The translations under genes were made by a program, and so were the position numbers. From an uncultured Acetatifactor sp. (lineage in GTDB: Bacteria; Bacillota; Clostridia; Lachnospirales; Lachnospiraceae), in NCBI GenBank assembly GCA_934394815.1, contig CAKRRD010000002.1:1-64000 (forward strand): DNA of 64,000 bases, in the 5' to 3' direction. Shown in pieces: positions 25,576-34,957 of this stretch. The number at the start of each line of letters is the position of its first letter. Position 1 is the first letter of the stretch. The notes below the pieces were generated by a model. The model did no database searches, was not told the DNA's origin, and saw only the letters and a list, made by a program, of their open reading frames with translations.

Positions 25576-27530
25576 CCTTCATAGAAAAAGTTAAGGATCT
25601 GTTCCGCGCAAAGCCCCTGCAATGCCATGTTTTTAGCACCGTTCTGGCTCATTCCCACGCCGTGGCCGAATCCACCGCCGATAATGTTATATCCTACCAC
25701 ATTTTTCTTATCGTGGCTAGGTTCTATCACAAAAAATGCACTGGGGAGGAGATTTGACATGGATACTTCACTGCCATCCTGCCTGACCACTTTTGTCACC
25801 CCATCACAAAGTACTGCTCTGATATTATATTCCGAGATCACCTTGAAAGTTCCCTTGTCCGTAGCAATGACCATTTCATCCGCCACACCACCGGGGCCGC
25901 GTTTTACGATAGAAATATCCTTTACCCTGGAAAAAGTTCTTATATTTTGACTAATATAGTCATCGTCCTTCAGGGTCAATATTAACTTCTCATTGGCTTC
26001 GTATCGTTTCTTCAAAGTCTCCGCCATCCGGTCAACATTGATCTCCTGCACCGTGTAAGTCCAACGATACCACCCTTCCTGCGCCTCATAGTCTTCCATA
26101 TTTGTTTCGGTGATAAAATCGTAGAAAGTCTCTTCCTGCTGCAGATCCTCCGGATCAGGTTCCCCGGTAATTTCATTACTGCCCGTCGTTACCGCCTCAC
26201 TCTCCGTCCGCACCAGACTCCCCGGATTCAGCCGGCTGCTTTTCAGATAATCAATAGTCTCTGCCTCCGCCGTCTTCCAGACATTTGCTGTGGTTCCCAC
26301 CCCACAGGAAGTAGAATAATAATAGGTATTCGCCACCGTTCCCGCAGCCGTCAGGATCATCTGTCCGTAAGTTTTCTTTACCGCTGTCGTGGTGCTGTCG
26401 GCTTCCGTAATATTGTTATAGACCTGATAGGATGTGCTGTCATCCACATGAGCACCGTACTGGGGATAGCCCGCCCGCAGCATATGTCCATAGGCATAGG
26501 TTCTGGCACAGATTGCCTGTGCTTTCAGAGCCTCCAACGGGTAGGATGCCGGCATCTCACTAGGCACCACACTATAGAGATATTCCTCCAGCGGCAATTC
26601 ATTCACCACCGCGATTCCCTCCGCCGTCCGCAGCAGTTCTATCTGTCCCCTGTAAGAGGGTGTCCCCTGGCTCCGGTCCACACTGTTCAGCAGGATTCTG
26701 CCCGTCAGTACCGTGGGGACTATATAGATCCGTTCTCCCACAAAATAATTACTGTCTGTATCAAGGGTGACCTCTTCTCCTTTGGAAAACAATTCTTCCT
26801 GCATTTCCTCCCCGCTTCCGTATTGTAACAGGAAATCACAGTCCGCGGTCAACGTCACTTCTCTGTGCAAAGTATCCGCAAAATCCGAAGTCATAAGCAG
26901 TACCCGGATTCGGTCCATGGCCTCCTCTCTGGCCAGCAGGATGCCGCAGATCTCACCATTCTCCCGGACAAAATCGGCATACATATAACCGAAAACCAGA
27001 TCTGCGGTAGTACACATGGCAAGCTCCCGGTACAGACGATACCCCTTATAATCCTCTGCCAGCGGAATTCTGCCTCTGCCTTCGATCTCAATACCACTTG
27101 CATCCGCCGATAACACTTTTCCGGTGAATATATCCGTTTTCAGAGTAACGTCTGTCACGAAATCATCCGTAAGCTCCACATCTGCCAGCTGTTCCCGCAT
27201 CTGCTCCGGTGCAGGCAGAGCAGATGTTCCTCCCGCCTCTGTATCCATATAATAAGTCTCCCGTACACCGTCACGGAATATAGTGATCTGTCCGTCCTGT
27301 GCCTCCGTGATCCAGACATTCCGCAGTTCCCGCACCACCGGAATATGCTGTGGCCGGTTCTCCCCCGTCTCCGTATTTCCCGGATCCTTCCGTCCGCAGC
27401 TATGTAACAGGTGTATCAGAAGCAAAAAAAGAAGAAATGCCGCCCCTAAAACACACAGGTATTTCTTCCACTGTATTCTCTGTTCCTTTGAAAGTTTATA
27501 ATAATTTGCAAACAGTCTGTTTTTCTTCAA
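25551..27530 (-). CDS. SpoIID/LytB domain membrane protein
   Basis: Peptidoglycan lytic enzyme family; SpoIID is a lytic transglycosylase used in engulfment. 659 residues: cytoplasmic 22 residues, a TM segment (about 24-43), a long extracellular region of unassigned beta-rich sequence, then the SpoIID domain in the second half with NELPLEEYLYSVVPSEMPASYPLEALKAQA (shown in parts; the Glu of PSEMP is the catalytic type) and AICARTYAYGHM. The C terminus has NIIGGGFGHGVGMSQNGAK, the typical end motif. At 659 residues it is about twice B. subtilis SpoIID, so it may be a vegetative LytB-like variant. First gene of a two-gene unit with yihY. Confidence 0.85.
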   Translation of the reverse strand: MKKNRLFANYYKLSKEQRIQWKKYLCVLGAAFLLFLLLIHLLHSCGRKDPGNTETGENRPQHIPVVRELRNVWITEAQDGQITIFRDGVRETYYMDTEAGGTSALPAPEQMREQLADVELTDDFVTDVTLKTDIFTGKVLSADASGIEIEGRGRIPLAEDYKGYRLYRELAMCTTADLVFGYMYADFVRENGEICGILLAREEAMDRIRVLLMTSDFADTLHREVTLTADCDFLLQYGSGEEMQEELFSKGEEVTLDTDSNYFVGERIYIVPTVLTGRILLNSVDRSQGTPSYRGQIELLRTAEGIAVVNELPLEEYLYSVVPSEMPASYPLEALKAQAICARTYAYGHMLRAGYPQYGAHVDDSTSYQVYNNITEADSTTTAVKKTYGQMILTAAGTVANTYYYSTSCGVGTTANVWKTAEAETIDYLKSSRLNPGSLVRTESEAVTTGSNEITGEPDPEDLQQEETFYDFITETNMEDYEAQEGWYRWTYTVQEINVDRMAETLKKRYEANEKLILTLKDDDYISQNIRTFSRVKDISIVKRGPGGVADEMVIATDKGTFKVISEYNIRAVLCDGVTKVVRQDGSEVSMSNLLPSAFFVIEPSHDKKNVVGYNIIGGGFGHGVGMSQNGAKNMALQGLCAEQILNFFYEGCEICSGQ

Positions 27531-27567
27531 ATTCTACCCCACCTGTTCAGAATCTGTTTTATGACTT

Positions 27568-27799
27568 TAAAAGAGCAGTCCCAAAGGACTGCTCTCTCTT
27601 TTGTATTGTTATCCCCAAAATGCCGCCTCTTACCTTTTGACTCCTAGCAATGCTAGGTGGGTAACCGCAACCAACTTTTTGCCTTCCCTTCCAATCCTCC
27701 TCGCGGAGTGAGGGCTTGACAGCCACTTGGCAATATAGGAATCCCGTTTAAAGTAAATGTAGGTTCAAAACTGGCAAGAGTTATCGCACATCTCAGGTT
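27568..27799 (-). ncRNA. Independent structured non-coding RNA, possibly 6S RNA
   Basis: A stretch of about 230 nt without any credible reading frame has its own promoter (27806-27834) and a terminator (stem 27572-27581 / 27586-27595, then TTTT) on the minus strand. It contains CTCC-GCGA-GGAG (a tetraloop hairpin), CCTAGCA-T-TGCTAGG near the 3' end and long-range complementary blocks (TTGCC / GGCAA). Position, length, a purine/pyrimidine-balanced sequence and a motif ending AAACGGGATTCC recall clostridial 6S RNA, but I recognise this only by resemblance. The gap 27531-27922 otherwise holds the pckA terminator. Confidence 0.55.
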
Positions 27800-27805
27800 A
27801 AATAT

Positions 27806-27834
27806 ATTATAACGAGTTGAGATTCATTTTACAA
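27806..27834 (-). promoter_or_regulatory. Sigma-A promoter of the non-coding RNA
   Basis: TTGTAA (27829-27834), 17 nt, TATAAT (27806-27811) on the minus strand. The predicted start is near 27799. Confidence 0.75.
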
Positions 27835-27873
27835 CTGTAAATTTTGCCAATTTAAGGTTATCTTTCATAAAAA

Positions 27874-27901
27874 AAGACTGTCTCCGCAGAGACAGCCTCT
27901 T
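27874..27901 (-). terminator. Terminator of pckA
   Basis: AAGACTGTCTC pairs with GAGACAGCCTCTT. TTTTTTT follows on the minus strand, 22 nt after the pckA stop. Confidence 0.85.
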
Positions 27902-27922
27902 TTCATCATATTATTTAGCAGA

Positions 27923-29527
27923 TTACAGCTGAGGACCAGCAGCAACCAGAGCCTTACCGGCATCATTTCCTTCGTATTTAGCAAAGTTCTTGATGAATCT
28001 CTGAGCCAGATCCTTTGCTTTCTCTTCCCACTGGGAAGGATCAGCGTAGGTATCTCTGGGATCCAGAATACCGGTGTCAACGCCAGTCAGCTCAGTAGGA
28101 ACTTCGAAATCGAAGTAAGGGATTTTCTTGGTAGGAGCGGTCTTGATAGCGCCATCCAGGATAGCGTCAATGATACCACGGGTATCTTTAATGGAGATAC
28201 GCTTGCCGGTTCCGTTCCATCCGGTGTTAACCAGGTATGCCTTCGCACCGTTCTTCTCCATCTTCTTAACCAGTTCTTCTGCATACTTGGTAGGATGCAG
28301 CTCCAGGAATGCCTGGCCGAAGCAAGCAGAGAAGGTAGGGGTAGGCTCGGTAATACCACGCTCGGTACCAGCTAACTTAGCTGTGAAACCGGACAGGAAG
28401 TAGTACTGGGTCTGCTCCGGAGTCAGAATAGATACGGGAGGCAGTACGCCGAATGCATCAGCAGACAGGAAGATTACGTTCTTAGCTGCAGGTGCGGAAG
28501 AAATAGGACGTACGATATTCTGAATATGGTTGATAGGATAAGATACACGAGTATTCTCGGTAACGCTCTTATCGTTGAAATCAATCTTGCCGTTAGCATC
28601 AACGGTTACGTTCTCAAGCAGAGCATCTCTCTTGATTGCGTTGTAGATGTCGGGCTCGGAATCCTTGTCCAGGTTGATAACCTTAGCGTAGCATCCACCT
28701 TCGAAGTTGAATACGCCGTTGTCATCCCAACCGTGCTCGTCATCACCGATCAGCAGACGCTTAGGATCGGTAGACAGAGTGGTCTTACCGGTTCCGGACA
28801 GGCCGAAGAAGATAGCGGTGTTCTCACCGTTCATATCGGTGTTTGCGGAGCAGTGCATGGAAGCGATACCCTTCAGAGGCAGGTAGTAGTTCATCATGGA
28901 GAACATACCCTTCTTCATTTCTCCGCCGTACCATGTATTAACAATAACCTGCTCACGGCTGGTAATATTGAAAGCTACACAGGTCTCGGAATTCAGACCC
29001 AGCTCCTTGTAATTTTCAACCTTTGCCTTGGATGCGTTGTAAACTACGAAATCAGGCTCGAAGTTCTTAAGCTCTTCCTCGGTGGGTTTGATGAACATGT
29101 TAGTTACGAAATGAGCCTGCCATGCTACCTCAACGATGAAACGGATAGCCATGCGGGTGTCCTTGTTAGCGCCGCAGAATGCGTCTACAACGAACAGTCT
29201 CTTGTTGGACAACTCCTTCTTAGCGATATCCTTTACAGCAGCCCATGTTTCCTGAGACATACGATGGTTGTCGTTCTTGTACTCATCGGAAGTCCACCAT
29301 ACAGTGTTCTTGGAGTTCTCATCTTCAACGATGAACTTATCTTTAGGAGAACGTCCTGTATATATACCGGTCATAACGTTTACCGCACCGAGTTCGGTCT
29401 CCTGACCTTTCTCATAGCCTTCCAGTTCAGGCTTCATCTCTTCTTTGAATAAATCTTCATAAGAAGGATTGTGAACGATTTCTGTGGTTCCGGTGATGCC
29501 GTACTTGCTTAAATTGATCTCTGCCAT
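27923..29527 (-). CDS. pckA: Phosphoenolpyruvate carboxykinase (ATP)
   Basis: Interconverts oxaloacetate + ATP and PEP + CO2 + ADP. In gut fermenters it often runs toward oxaloacetate. 534 residues. The ATP-binding P-loop [15 protein letters not shown] and the metal-binding [19 protein letters not shown] are intact, as are the N-terminal [14 protein letters not shown] and the [17 protein letters not shown] region. AAAGAGG lies upstream of the ATG. Monocistronic with a strong promoter (29589-29617) and terminator. Feeds oxaloacetate to the Re-citrate synthase and to the carboxyltransferase complex encoded in this window. Confidence 0.97.
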   Translation of the reverse strand: MAEINLSKYGITGTTEIVHNPSYEDLFKEEMKPELEGYEKGQETELGAVNVMTGIYTGRSPKDKFIVEDENSKNTVWWTSDEYKNDNHRMSQETWAAVKDIAKKELSNKRLFVVDAFCGANKDTRMAIRFIVEVAWQAHFVTNMFIKPTEEELKNFEPDFVVYNASKAKVENYKELGLNSETCVAFNITSREQVIVNTWYGGEMKKGMFSMMNYYLPLKGIASMHCSANTDMNGENTAIFFGLSGTGKTTLSTDPKRLLIGDDEHGWDDNGVFNFEGGCYAKVINLDKDSEPDIYNAIKRDALLENVTVDANGKIDFNDKSVTENTRVSYPINHIQNIVRPISSAPAAKNVIFLSADAFGVLPPVSILTPEQTQYYFLSGFTAKLAGTERGITEPTPTFSACFGQAFLELHPTKYAEELVKKMEKNGAKAYLVNTGWNGTGKRISIKDTRGIIDAILDGAIKTAPTKKIPYFDFEVPTELTGVDTGILDPRDTYADPSQWEEKAKDLAQRFIKNFAKYEGNDAGKALVAAGPQL

Positions 29528-29588
29528 CTTACATTAACCTCTTTCCTTAAAATTTATATGTGTCTTTATCTTCTGCCACATCGTCTGT

Positions 29589-29617
29589 ATTATCTCAAAA
29601 CCCAGTAAAAAAGTCAA
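29589..29617 (-). promoter_or_regulatory. Sigma-A promoter of pckA
   Basis: TTGACT (29612-29617), 17 nt, GATAAT (29589-29594) on the minus strand, 62 nt before the ATG. Confidence 0.7.
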
Positions 29618-29655
29618 GAAACCGTTAAAAATTTTATACTGATTTTATAATCTCT

Positions 29656-31455
29656 TTACTTTACCCCGGTTTCCGCCGCCAGCCACTCTTTTTCTTCCTC
29701 ATTCAGATAGGGAGAAAGCTTCTCATAGACGGTCTTCTGATACTCCTGCAGATACTTTTTCTGGGTATCGTTCAGGTACTTTTCCTCAATGGCTTCTCTG
29801 TCGATGGGTACCCAGGTCAGGGTCTCGAAATGCATGAACTGGCCGTACTCGTTCTTCACATCATTTCTGGCTACCATCACGTTCTCAATCCGGATACCAT
29901 GACTGCCCTGAATGTAGATGCCTGGCTCATTGGTGATGTCCATGCCGTCCTCGAACACTGCTTCCACCATGTTACCCGTGAATCTCCAGCGCATATTCTG
30001 GGGGCCTTCGTGTACATTCAGAATATAGCCTACACCGTGTCCGGTTCCGCACTGGTAATCAATGTCCATATCCCAGATGGGCTGTCTGGCCAGAATATCC
30101 AGATTCCGTCCGGTACATCCGTAGAGCCAGTGGGCATGGGTCAGCTGCATCACAGCCGCCGCTACCATAGTATAATGCTTTTTGATTTCCTCGGAGATGG
30201 GACCTAACACAATGGTTCTGGTCACATCCGTGGTACCGCCCAGATACTGTCCTCCGGAATCTACTAAAAGCATTCCTTCCGGCTCCAGCGTCGCACAGTT
30301 GTCAGGGGTCGCCTCGTAATGCATCATGGCTGCATTGGACTTGTAGCCTGCAATGGTCGGGAAGGACAGATCCAGGAATTCCGGAATCTCTCTTCTCTTC
30401 TGTTCCAGATAATCTGCTGCGGTCACCTCGGTGATCGTCTCTTTGCCCACATGGGTTTTCAGCCAATAGATAAATTTTGTTACAGCCACGCTGTCCTTTA
30501 AATAGATTTCCTGCATTCTTGCCAGTTCTACCGGGTTCTTGACAGCCTTTAACAGTTCCGTGGGATTCTTACCCTCTACCGGCTTCTGGTTCTTCTGCAG
30601 CGTCTTATATAAAGTGTAGCTGCAGTATCTGTTGTCCACGAGAATGGCATTGCCTGCGGGAAGTTCCTTCAGGAAATCCACGACAGTGCCGTATTCCTTC
30701 ACTTCAATGTGATGGGCTGCCAGATATTCTGTCACCTGTGCATCCAGTGCTTTCTGCTGGATAAATAATGCTGCATCGCTCTCCGTAATATAGGCATAAG
30801 ACATGGCCACCGGATTGCATTCCACGTCGCAGCCGCGGATATTGAAAAGCCACATCAGATCGTCCAGTTTAGTCAGAAGCAGTGCATTGGCTCCGTCTTT
30901 CGCCATCTTTTCTCTGGTCTCTGCAAGCTTTTCCTCCACGCTCTTACCGGCAATCTTTTCGTCCAGTACGGTAACTTTCCCGGCAGGGAAATCCGGTCTG
31001 TCCATCCAGATGCTCTCTGCCAGATCCTTCTCGTAGGCGATACGGATCTGCTTCTTTTCCAGTACCTTTTCGTATTTTTTACCGTCCATGGCTGCGATGA
31101 CTCTGCCATCGAAGCCTAAGGTCTGACCCTGCTGCATGTTCTGCTCCAGAAATTCCTCAATGGTGGGGACTCCTTCCTGCAGCATGCGGAACAGTTCTAC
31201 GCCTGTTCCTTCCAATTCTGCTTCTGCCTGAATGAAATATCTGCCGTCGGTCCACAGTCCGGCGCCGTTCTTCCATACCAACAGCGTACCGTTGGAGCCG
31301 GTGAAATTGCTGAAATATTCTCTTACCTTAAAATAATCATTTACATATTCGGAATTATGAAAATCCGCGGTAGGCATCATATAGAAATCAATGCCTTCCT
31401 CCTGCATCTTCCCTCGAAGAAGCGCAAGTCTGTCCTGAATCACTTTGTTTTCCAT
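29656..31455 (-). CDS. M24B Xaa-Pro aminopeptidase, three-domain type
   Basis: Removes N-terminal residues before proline. At 599 residues it is of the long three-domain eukaryotic-like aminopeptidase P type, with two creatinase-like N-terminal domains and a C-terminal pita-bread domain. Metal ligands: Asp in LLVDSGGQ, Asp in GGTTDVTRT, His in NVHEGPQNMRW, Glu in TNEPGIYI and Glu in GIRIENVMVARND. The proton-shuttle stretch GTGHGVGYIL is present. The gene is monocistronic between deoC and pckA. Confidence 0.9.
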   Translation of the reverse strand: MENKVIQDRLALLRGKMQEEGIDFYMMPTADFHNSEYVNDYFKVREYFSNFTGSNGTLLVWKNGAGLWTDGRYFIQAEAELEGTGVELFRMLQEGVPTIEEFLEQNMQQGQTLGFDGRVIAAMDGKKYEKVLEKKQIRIAYEKDLAESIWMDRPDFPAGKVTVLDEKIAGKSVEEKLAETREKMAKDGANALLLTKLDDLMWLFNIRGCDVECNPVAMSYAYITESDAALFIQQKALDAQVTEYLAAHHIEVKEYGTVVDFLKELPAGNAILVDNRYCSYTLYKTLQKNQKPVEGKNPTELLKAVKNPVELARMQEIYLKDSVAVTKFIYWLKTHVGKETITEVTAADYLEQKRREIPEFLDLSFPTIAGYKSNAAMMHYEATPDNCATLEPEGMLLVDSGGQYLGGTTDVTRTIVLGPISEEIKKHYTMVAAAVMQLTHAHWLYGCTGRNLDILARQPIWDMDIDYQCGTGHGVGYILNVHEGPQNMRWRFTGNMVEAVFEDGMDITNEPGIYIQGSHGIRIENVMVARNDVKNEYGQFMHFETLTWVPIDREAIEEKYLNDTQKKYLQEYQKTVYEKLSPYLNEEEKEWLAAETGVK

Positions 31456-31592
31456 GTTATCTCCATTCTACAACCATTTTATATCATTTCCGTTTTGAAA
31501 TGCGCCAGAACGTATTCCGCATTCGTTGTCTGGTCCTTGGGCTCTTTAGCTGTTACTGTCCGCCGGCAAAACTCCAACCGGTGTGATGGGAA

Positions 31593-32258
31593 TCAATATC
31601 CTTCCGTGACTTCTCCCTTGCAGAGGCCTACCGCTCTGGAGGTACCGATCCTCTCGCAGCCAAGCCCCAGAAACATCTCCAGATCTTCCATACTGGACAC
31701 GCCGCCTGCCGCTTTGATTTTTACATTGGGACCAATATATTTTTTGAACAATTCCACATCTTCCTTCGTGGCGCCGCCGGTTCCGAAGCCGGTGGAGGTC
31801 TTGATAAAGTCCGCTCCGGCATTGGTCACTGCCTTGCACATGGCAATTTTCTCTTCTTCCGTCAGATAGCAGGTCTCGATGATAACCTTGAGGATGTGGT
31901 TTCCACACTCTTTTTTCAAAGTCCGGATCTCTTCCTCCACCTTATCAAACAGGCCGTTTTTCACATCGCTGATATTGACTACCATATCGATCTCGTTGCA
32001 GCCGTCCTCCAGGGCCTTGCGCACTTCAGCCACCTTGGCTTCCGTCACGCTGTAGCCTAAGGGAAATCCCACTACAGTGCAGATATTGATCTTATCTCCA
32101 TATGTGTCATGGATTCTTTTGATATAGCAGGGCGGCACGCATACGCTGGCGGTATGATACTGAACCGCCTCATCACATAATTTTTGGATATCTTCCCAGG
32201 TGGCGAAGGCCTTCAACTGGGTATAATCCACTTTTCCAAGCATTTCTTTTGCTGTCAT
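31593..32258 (-). CDS. deoC: Deoxyribose-phosphate aldolase
   Basis: Cleaves 2-deoxyribose-5-phosphate to glyceraldehyde-3-phosphate and acetaldehyde in deoxynucleoside salvage. 221 residues, full length. The Schiff-base lysine is in ADFIKTSTGFG; VVGFPLG near residue 60, EIDMVVNISDVK and KIKAAGGVSSMEDL are the other family motifs. AAGGAGAA lies 5 nt upstream of the ATG. Its own extended -10 promoter is at 32317. No other deo genes are adjacent. Confidence 0.95.
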   Translation of the reverse strand: MTAKEMLGKVDYTQLKAFATWEDIQKLCDEAVQYHTASVCVPPCYIKRIHDTYGDKINICTVVGFPLGYSVTEAKVAEVRKALEDGCNEIDMVVNISDVKNGLFDKVEEEIRTLKKECGNHILKVIIETCYLTEEEKIAMCKAVTNAGADFIKTSTGFGTGGATKEDVELFKKYIGPNVKIKAAGGVSSMEDLEMFLGLGCERIGTSRAVGLCKGEVTEGY

Positions 32259-32316
32259 GTTGTTCTCCTTCTGGTATCTATTTTTATATTGTTGTTACTT
32301 TCCACTAACCTTACCT

Positions 32317-32322
32317 ATTATA
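32317..32322 (-). promoter_or_regulatory. Extended -10 promoter of deoC
   Basis: TATAAT preceded by TGT (extended -10) on the minus strand. The correctly spaced -35 (TTTCAC) is weak, and a TTGACG lies only 11 nt away, too close for a standard promoter. Confidence 0.5.
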
Positions 32323-32385
32323 ACAAAGAACCTCGTCAAGTGAAAGTGCAAAGTTTAATGCCCGTGCCTGTTTAACGCAAGCCGC

Positions 32386-32575
32386 GGGCACAGAGCTGCT
32401 GCTTTCCCTGGCCTGTACCCTTTTCAGTGTAAGCCGTGGGCACAGGGATGCCTTTTCCTCTGGCCTGTACCCTTTTCAGCGCAAGCTATGGGCACAGGGA
32501 TGTCTCTTTCCCCAGTCTATGCCCTTCTCAACACAAAGCGAGGGCACAGCCGACTGGATTATCAGTGCTGTGCCC
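32386..32575. repeat. Hairpin tandem repeat array 3 (four 52-bp units)
   Basis: 5' arms GGGCACAG start at 32386, 32438, 32490 and 32542, exactly 52 bp apart. 3' arms are CTGTACCC, CTGTACCC, CTATGCCC and CTGTGCCC. The last unit has a perfect 9-bp stem, GGGCACAGC / GCTGTGCCC. The mixed pairs become G-U wobbles only if the minus strand is transcribed. Spacers are 17 nt, such as TTTTCAGTGTAAGCCGT. A decayed arm GTGCC at 32364-32368 marks an older unit. The rest of the 32259-32614 gap holds the deoC promoter and an A/T-rich flank. Confidence 0.88.
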
Positions 32576-32614
32576 TTCTTTCAAAATGACATCTATTTTA
32601 TTTGAACTTTCTGA

Positions 32615-34102
32615 TTACATTCCCAGAAAACTCTTCACGGTATCTTTCATCTTGTCCACGTCGCACTGGGTATCGTGCAGCACCGGTGCGGTACGGATCT
32701 CTTCGATGGCATTCGGTACTTTCACTTTCGCAATCTTAGACAATTCATCTACCAGTTCAAAATCACCCATAGCATCATATCTGGTGTCAATGGCATCCAT
32801 AACGCTTCTGGTGAACTTGAAGGGGCTTGCAGTGGAAGCGATCACGGTAGTCTTGTGATCCCCGGTTTCAGCCACATACTTGCCATACACAGCGGAAGCT
32901 ACTGCGGTGTGGGTATCGATCACATAACCACACTTCTCATACAGACGGCGGATCTCTGCAGCGGTCTCAGATTCACTTGCAAAATTGCCGTAGAAGTCAG
33001 CCAGCTGTGCCTTCATCTCTCCGGTGATCTCATATTTACCATTTCCGGACAGAGCGCTCATCAGTTCCCGGTTCCTGTCGGCATCGTTGCCTGCGATACG
33101 GTAAATCAGACGCTCCAGATTGCTGGAGATCAGGATATCCATGGAGGGGGAGGTGGTCAGTACGAACTCTCTGTTCCGGTCATAGGTGCCGGTGCGGAAG
33201 AAATCATACAGTACCTTATTATCATTGGAAGCACAAATCAGTCTGTCGATGGGCAGTCCCATATTCTTCGCATAAAATGCTGCCAGAATATTACCGAAAT
33301 TACCGGTGGGAACCACCACATTGATTTTCTCGCCGTCTGCGATCCTGCCATCCTTTAATAACTGTGCATAAGCATAGACATAATAACAGATCTGAGGTAC
33401 CAGACGTCCGATATTAATGGAGTTGGCTGAGGAGAACTGGAAGCCCTTCTCGTCCATTTCCTTTGCCAGTTCCTTATCGGAAAAGATCTTCTTTACACCG
33501 GTCTGGGCATCATCGAAATTGCCGTGAATACCTACCACAAAGGTATTGGCCCCCTTCTGGGTCACCATCTGCTTCTCCTGAATGAGGCTGACACCGTTCT
33601 TCGGATAAAATACGATGATACGGGTACCCTTGACATCCGCAAAGCCTGCCAGAGCCGCCTTACCGGTATCGCCGGAAGTCGCGGTCAGGATTACGATCTC
33701 ATTCTTAATATGATTCTTACGGGCGGAAGTGATCATCAGGTGAGGCAGAATGGAAAGTGCCATATCCTTGAACGCAATGGTGGAACCATGGAACAGTTCC
33801 AGATAATAAGCATCGTCCGCCTGTACCAGAGGAGCGATCTTTTCAGTATCAAACTTGGAATCATATGCGTTGTTGATACAGTTCTTAAGTTCTTCCTCGG
33901 TAAAATCCGTCAGGAATAATTTCATAACTTCATAAGCTACCTGCTGATAGCTCATCTGAGCCAGTTCTGCAAGGCTCTTGTCCAGTGCGGGAATATGATC
34001 CGGTACGAACAGTCCTCCGTCATCGGATAATCCCTTCAGAATTGCCTGGGATGCGGTTACAGGTTCGCTGTTGCTGCGTGTGCTGCGATAAATTACTTCC
34101 AT
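32615..34102 (-). CDS. thrC: Threonine synthase
   Basis: PLP enzyme converting O-phosphohomoserine to threonine. 495 residues, the long (E. coli/yeast-like) type. The PLP lysine is in FHGSTIAFKDMALS. Other family motifs: YRSTRSN at the N terminus, ILTATSGDTGKAALAGF and VPTGNFGNILAAFYAK. GGAGAGGAA lies before the ATG. Monocistronic with a strong promoter at 34172-34200. No intrinsic terminator follows; repeat array 3 begins 40 nt after the stop. Confidence 0.95.
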   Translation of the reverse strand: MEVIYRSTRSNSEPVTASQAILKGLSDDGGLFVPDHIPALDKSLAELAQMSYQQVAYEVMKLFLTDFTEEELKNCINNAYDSKFDTEKIAPLVQADDAYYLELFHGSTIAFKDMALSILPHLMITSARKNHIKNEIVILTATSGDTGKAALAGFADVKGTRIIVFYPKNGVSLIQEKQMVTQKGANTFVVGIHGNFDDAQTGVKKIFSDKELAKEMDEKGFQFSSANSINIGRLVPQICYYVYAYAQLLKDGRIADGEKINVVVPTGNFGNILAAFYAKNMGLPIDRLICASNDNKVLYDFFRTGTYDRNREFVLTTSPSMDILISSNLERLIYRIAGNDADRNRELMSALSGNGKYEITGEMKAQLADFYGNFASESETAAEIRRLYEKCGYVIDTHTAVASAVYGKYVAETGDHKTTVIASTASPFKFTRSVMDAIDTRYDAMGDFELVDELSKIAKVKVPNAIEEIRTAPVLHDTQCDVDKMKDTVKSFLGM

Positions 34103-34171
34103 TTCCTCTCCTCCGTATCTATGTATAGGAATCTACACCGGGCTGCCCGGGTATCCATCTATATTTCAAAA

Positions 34172-34200
34172 AGTATAGCATACTTTAAACACTGTTGCAA
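34172..34200 (-). promoter_or_regulatory. Sigma-A promoter of thrC
   Basis: TTGCAA (34195-34200), 17 nt, TATACT (34172-34177) on the minus strand. The leader is about 60 nt, too short for a threonine attenuator of the usual type. Confidence 0.72.
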
Positions 34201-34206
34201 GGTGAA

Positions 34207-34848
34207 TCATTGAAGTGTTTTCCCCTCCGAATAGAATTCATGGCCTCCGTGCCGGAATAACAGGGTCAATTTCTCGTCAAACCAGCGCATGCTTTCCCTG
34301 TCGGCATATTTTCTTGCGGCAAAATACAGTGCTCCCTGGGAAATATCCTCACCCGCCAATGCTCGTCCCACCGCTTTTACCGTCTCTTCGCTGATCTGTA
34401 CCTTGTTGTAACTGCCGTCGGCGGTGGGAGAAAACTGTGACACGCCGTTCTCCCGTTGGAATACGATCTCCGTGATGCTGTCCGGAAAATGATCGGAATC
34501 CAGACGGTTCAGTATCACATTGGCCACCAGCAGTTTCCCGTCTTCATCTTCGCAGCCCGCTTCGGCTTCCACGATCCGAAGCAATACTTCCAGATCTGCC
34601 TGCTCCAGCTGGTACTTGCTCTCCCGCTGCAGTTCACTGCAATCCACGACTCTCTGTCCGGAGGATGTCCGGGAGGCGATCCCTATCATCATGCTTTCCC
34701 TGTCCGCAAGCATGCTCTCCTCCGTAGCTGCCTCCAGCACAGGCTTCTGCATTTCTCCACGAATTTCCTCAATCCTGCAGAGGCTCAAAAGCCCTGTCAG
34801 GAACAACAGATTTATCATAAGCAGTCCGCTTAACGCTCTTTTATACAT
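34207..34848 (-). CDS. SleB/CwlJ-type cell wall hydrolase
   Basis: Peptidoglycan hydrolase of the Hydrolase_2 family, related to spore cortex-lytic SleB/CwlJ. 213 residues: N-terminal signal or anchor segment (about residues 8-23), a variable stretch, then the catalytic domain from about 85 with LLRIVEAEAGCEDEDGKLLVANVILNR (given here in part as VEAEAG, LVANVILNRL), QFSPTADGSY and ALYFAAR. The catalytic Glu is expected in the EAEAG motif. It could act in germination or in vegetative wall turnover; the sequence does not decide. Confidence 0.85.
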   Translation of the reverse strand: MYKRALSGLLMINLLFLTGLLSLCRIEEIRGEMQKPVLEAATEESMLADRESMMIGIASRTSSGQRVVDCSELQRESKYQLEQADLEVLLRIVEAEAGCEDEDGKLLVANVILNRLDSDHFPDSITEIVFQRENGVSQFSPTADGSYNKVQISEETVKAVGRALAGEDISQGALYFAARKYADRESMRWFDEKLTLLFRHGGHEFYSEGKTLQ

Positions 34849-34957
34849 ATATGATCGACCCTTTCCATAATTCTCATTTTGGCTCTAACTTCATTTTATG
34901 CAGCTCGTCCGAAAAATATATCTGTTGTTCCCCTGCAAAAAATGTTACTATAAGAGC

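Noticed and set aside
27640..27800. tRNA gene suggested by GGTTCAAAACTGG on the plus strand
   Set aside because: No cloverleaf arms or CCA-side stem can be formed around it; the region is better explained by the minus-strand RNA unit.
34103..34171. Threonine attenuator or riboswitch before thrC
   Set aside because: The leader is about 60 nt and holds no Thr-rich leader peptide and no terminator hairpin.
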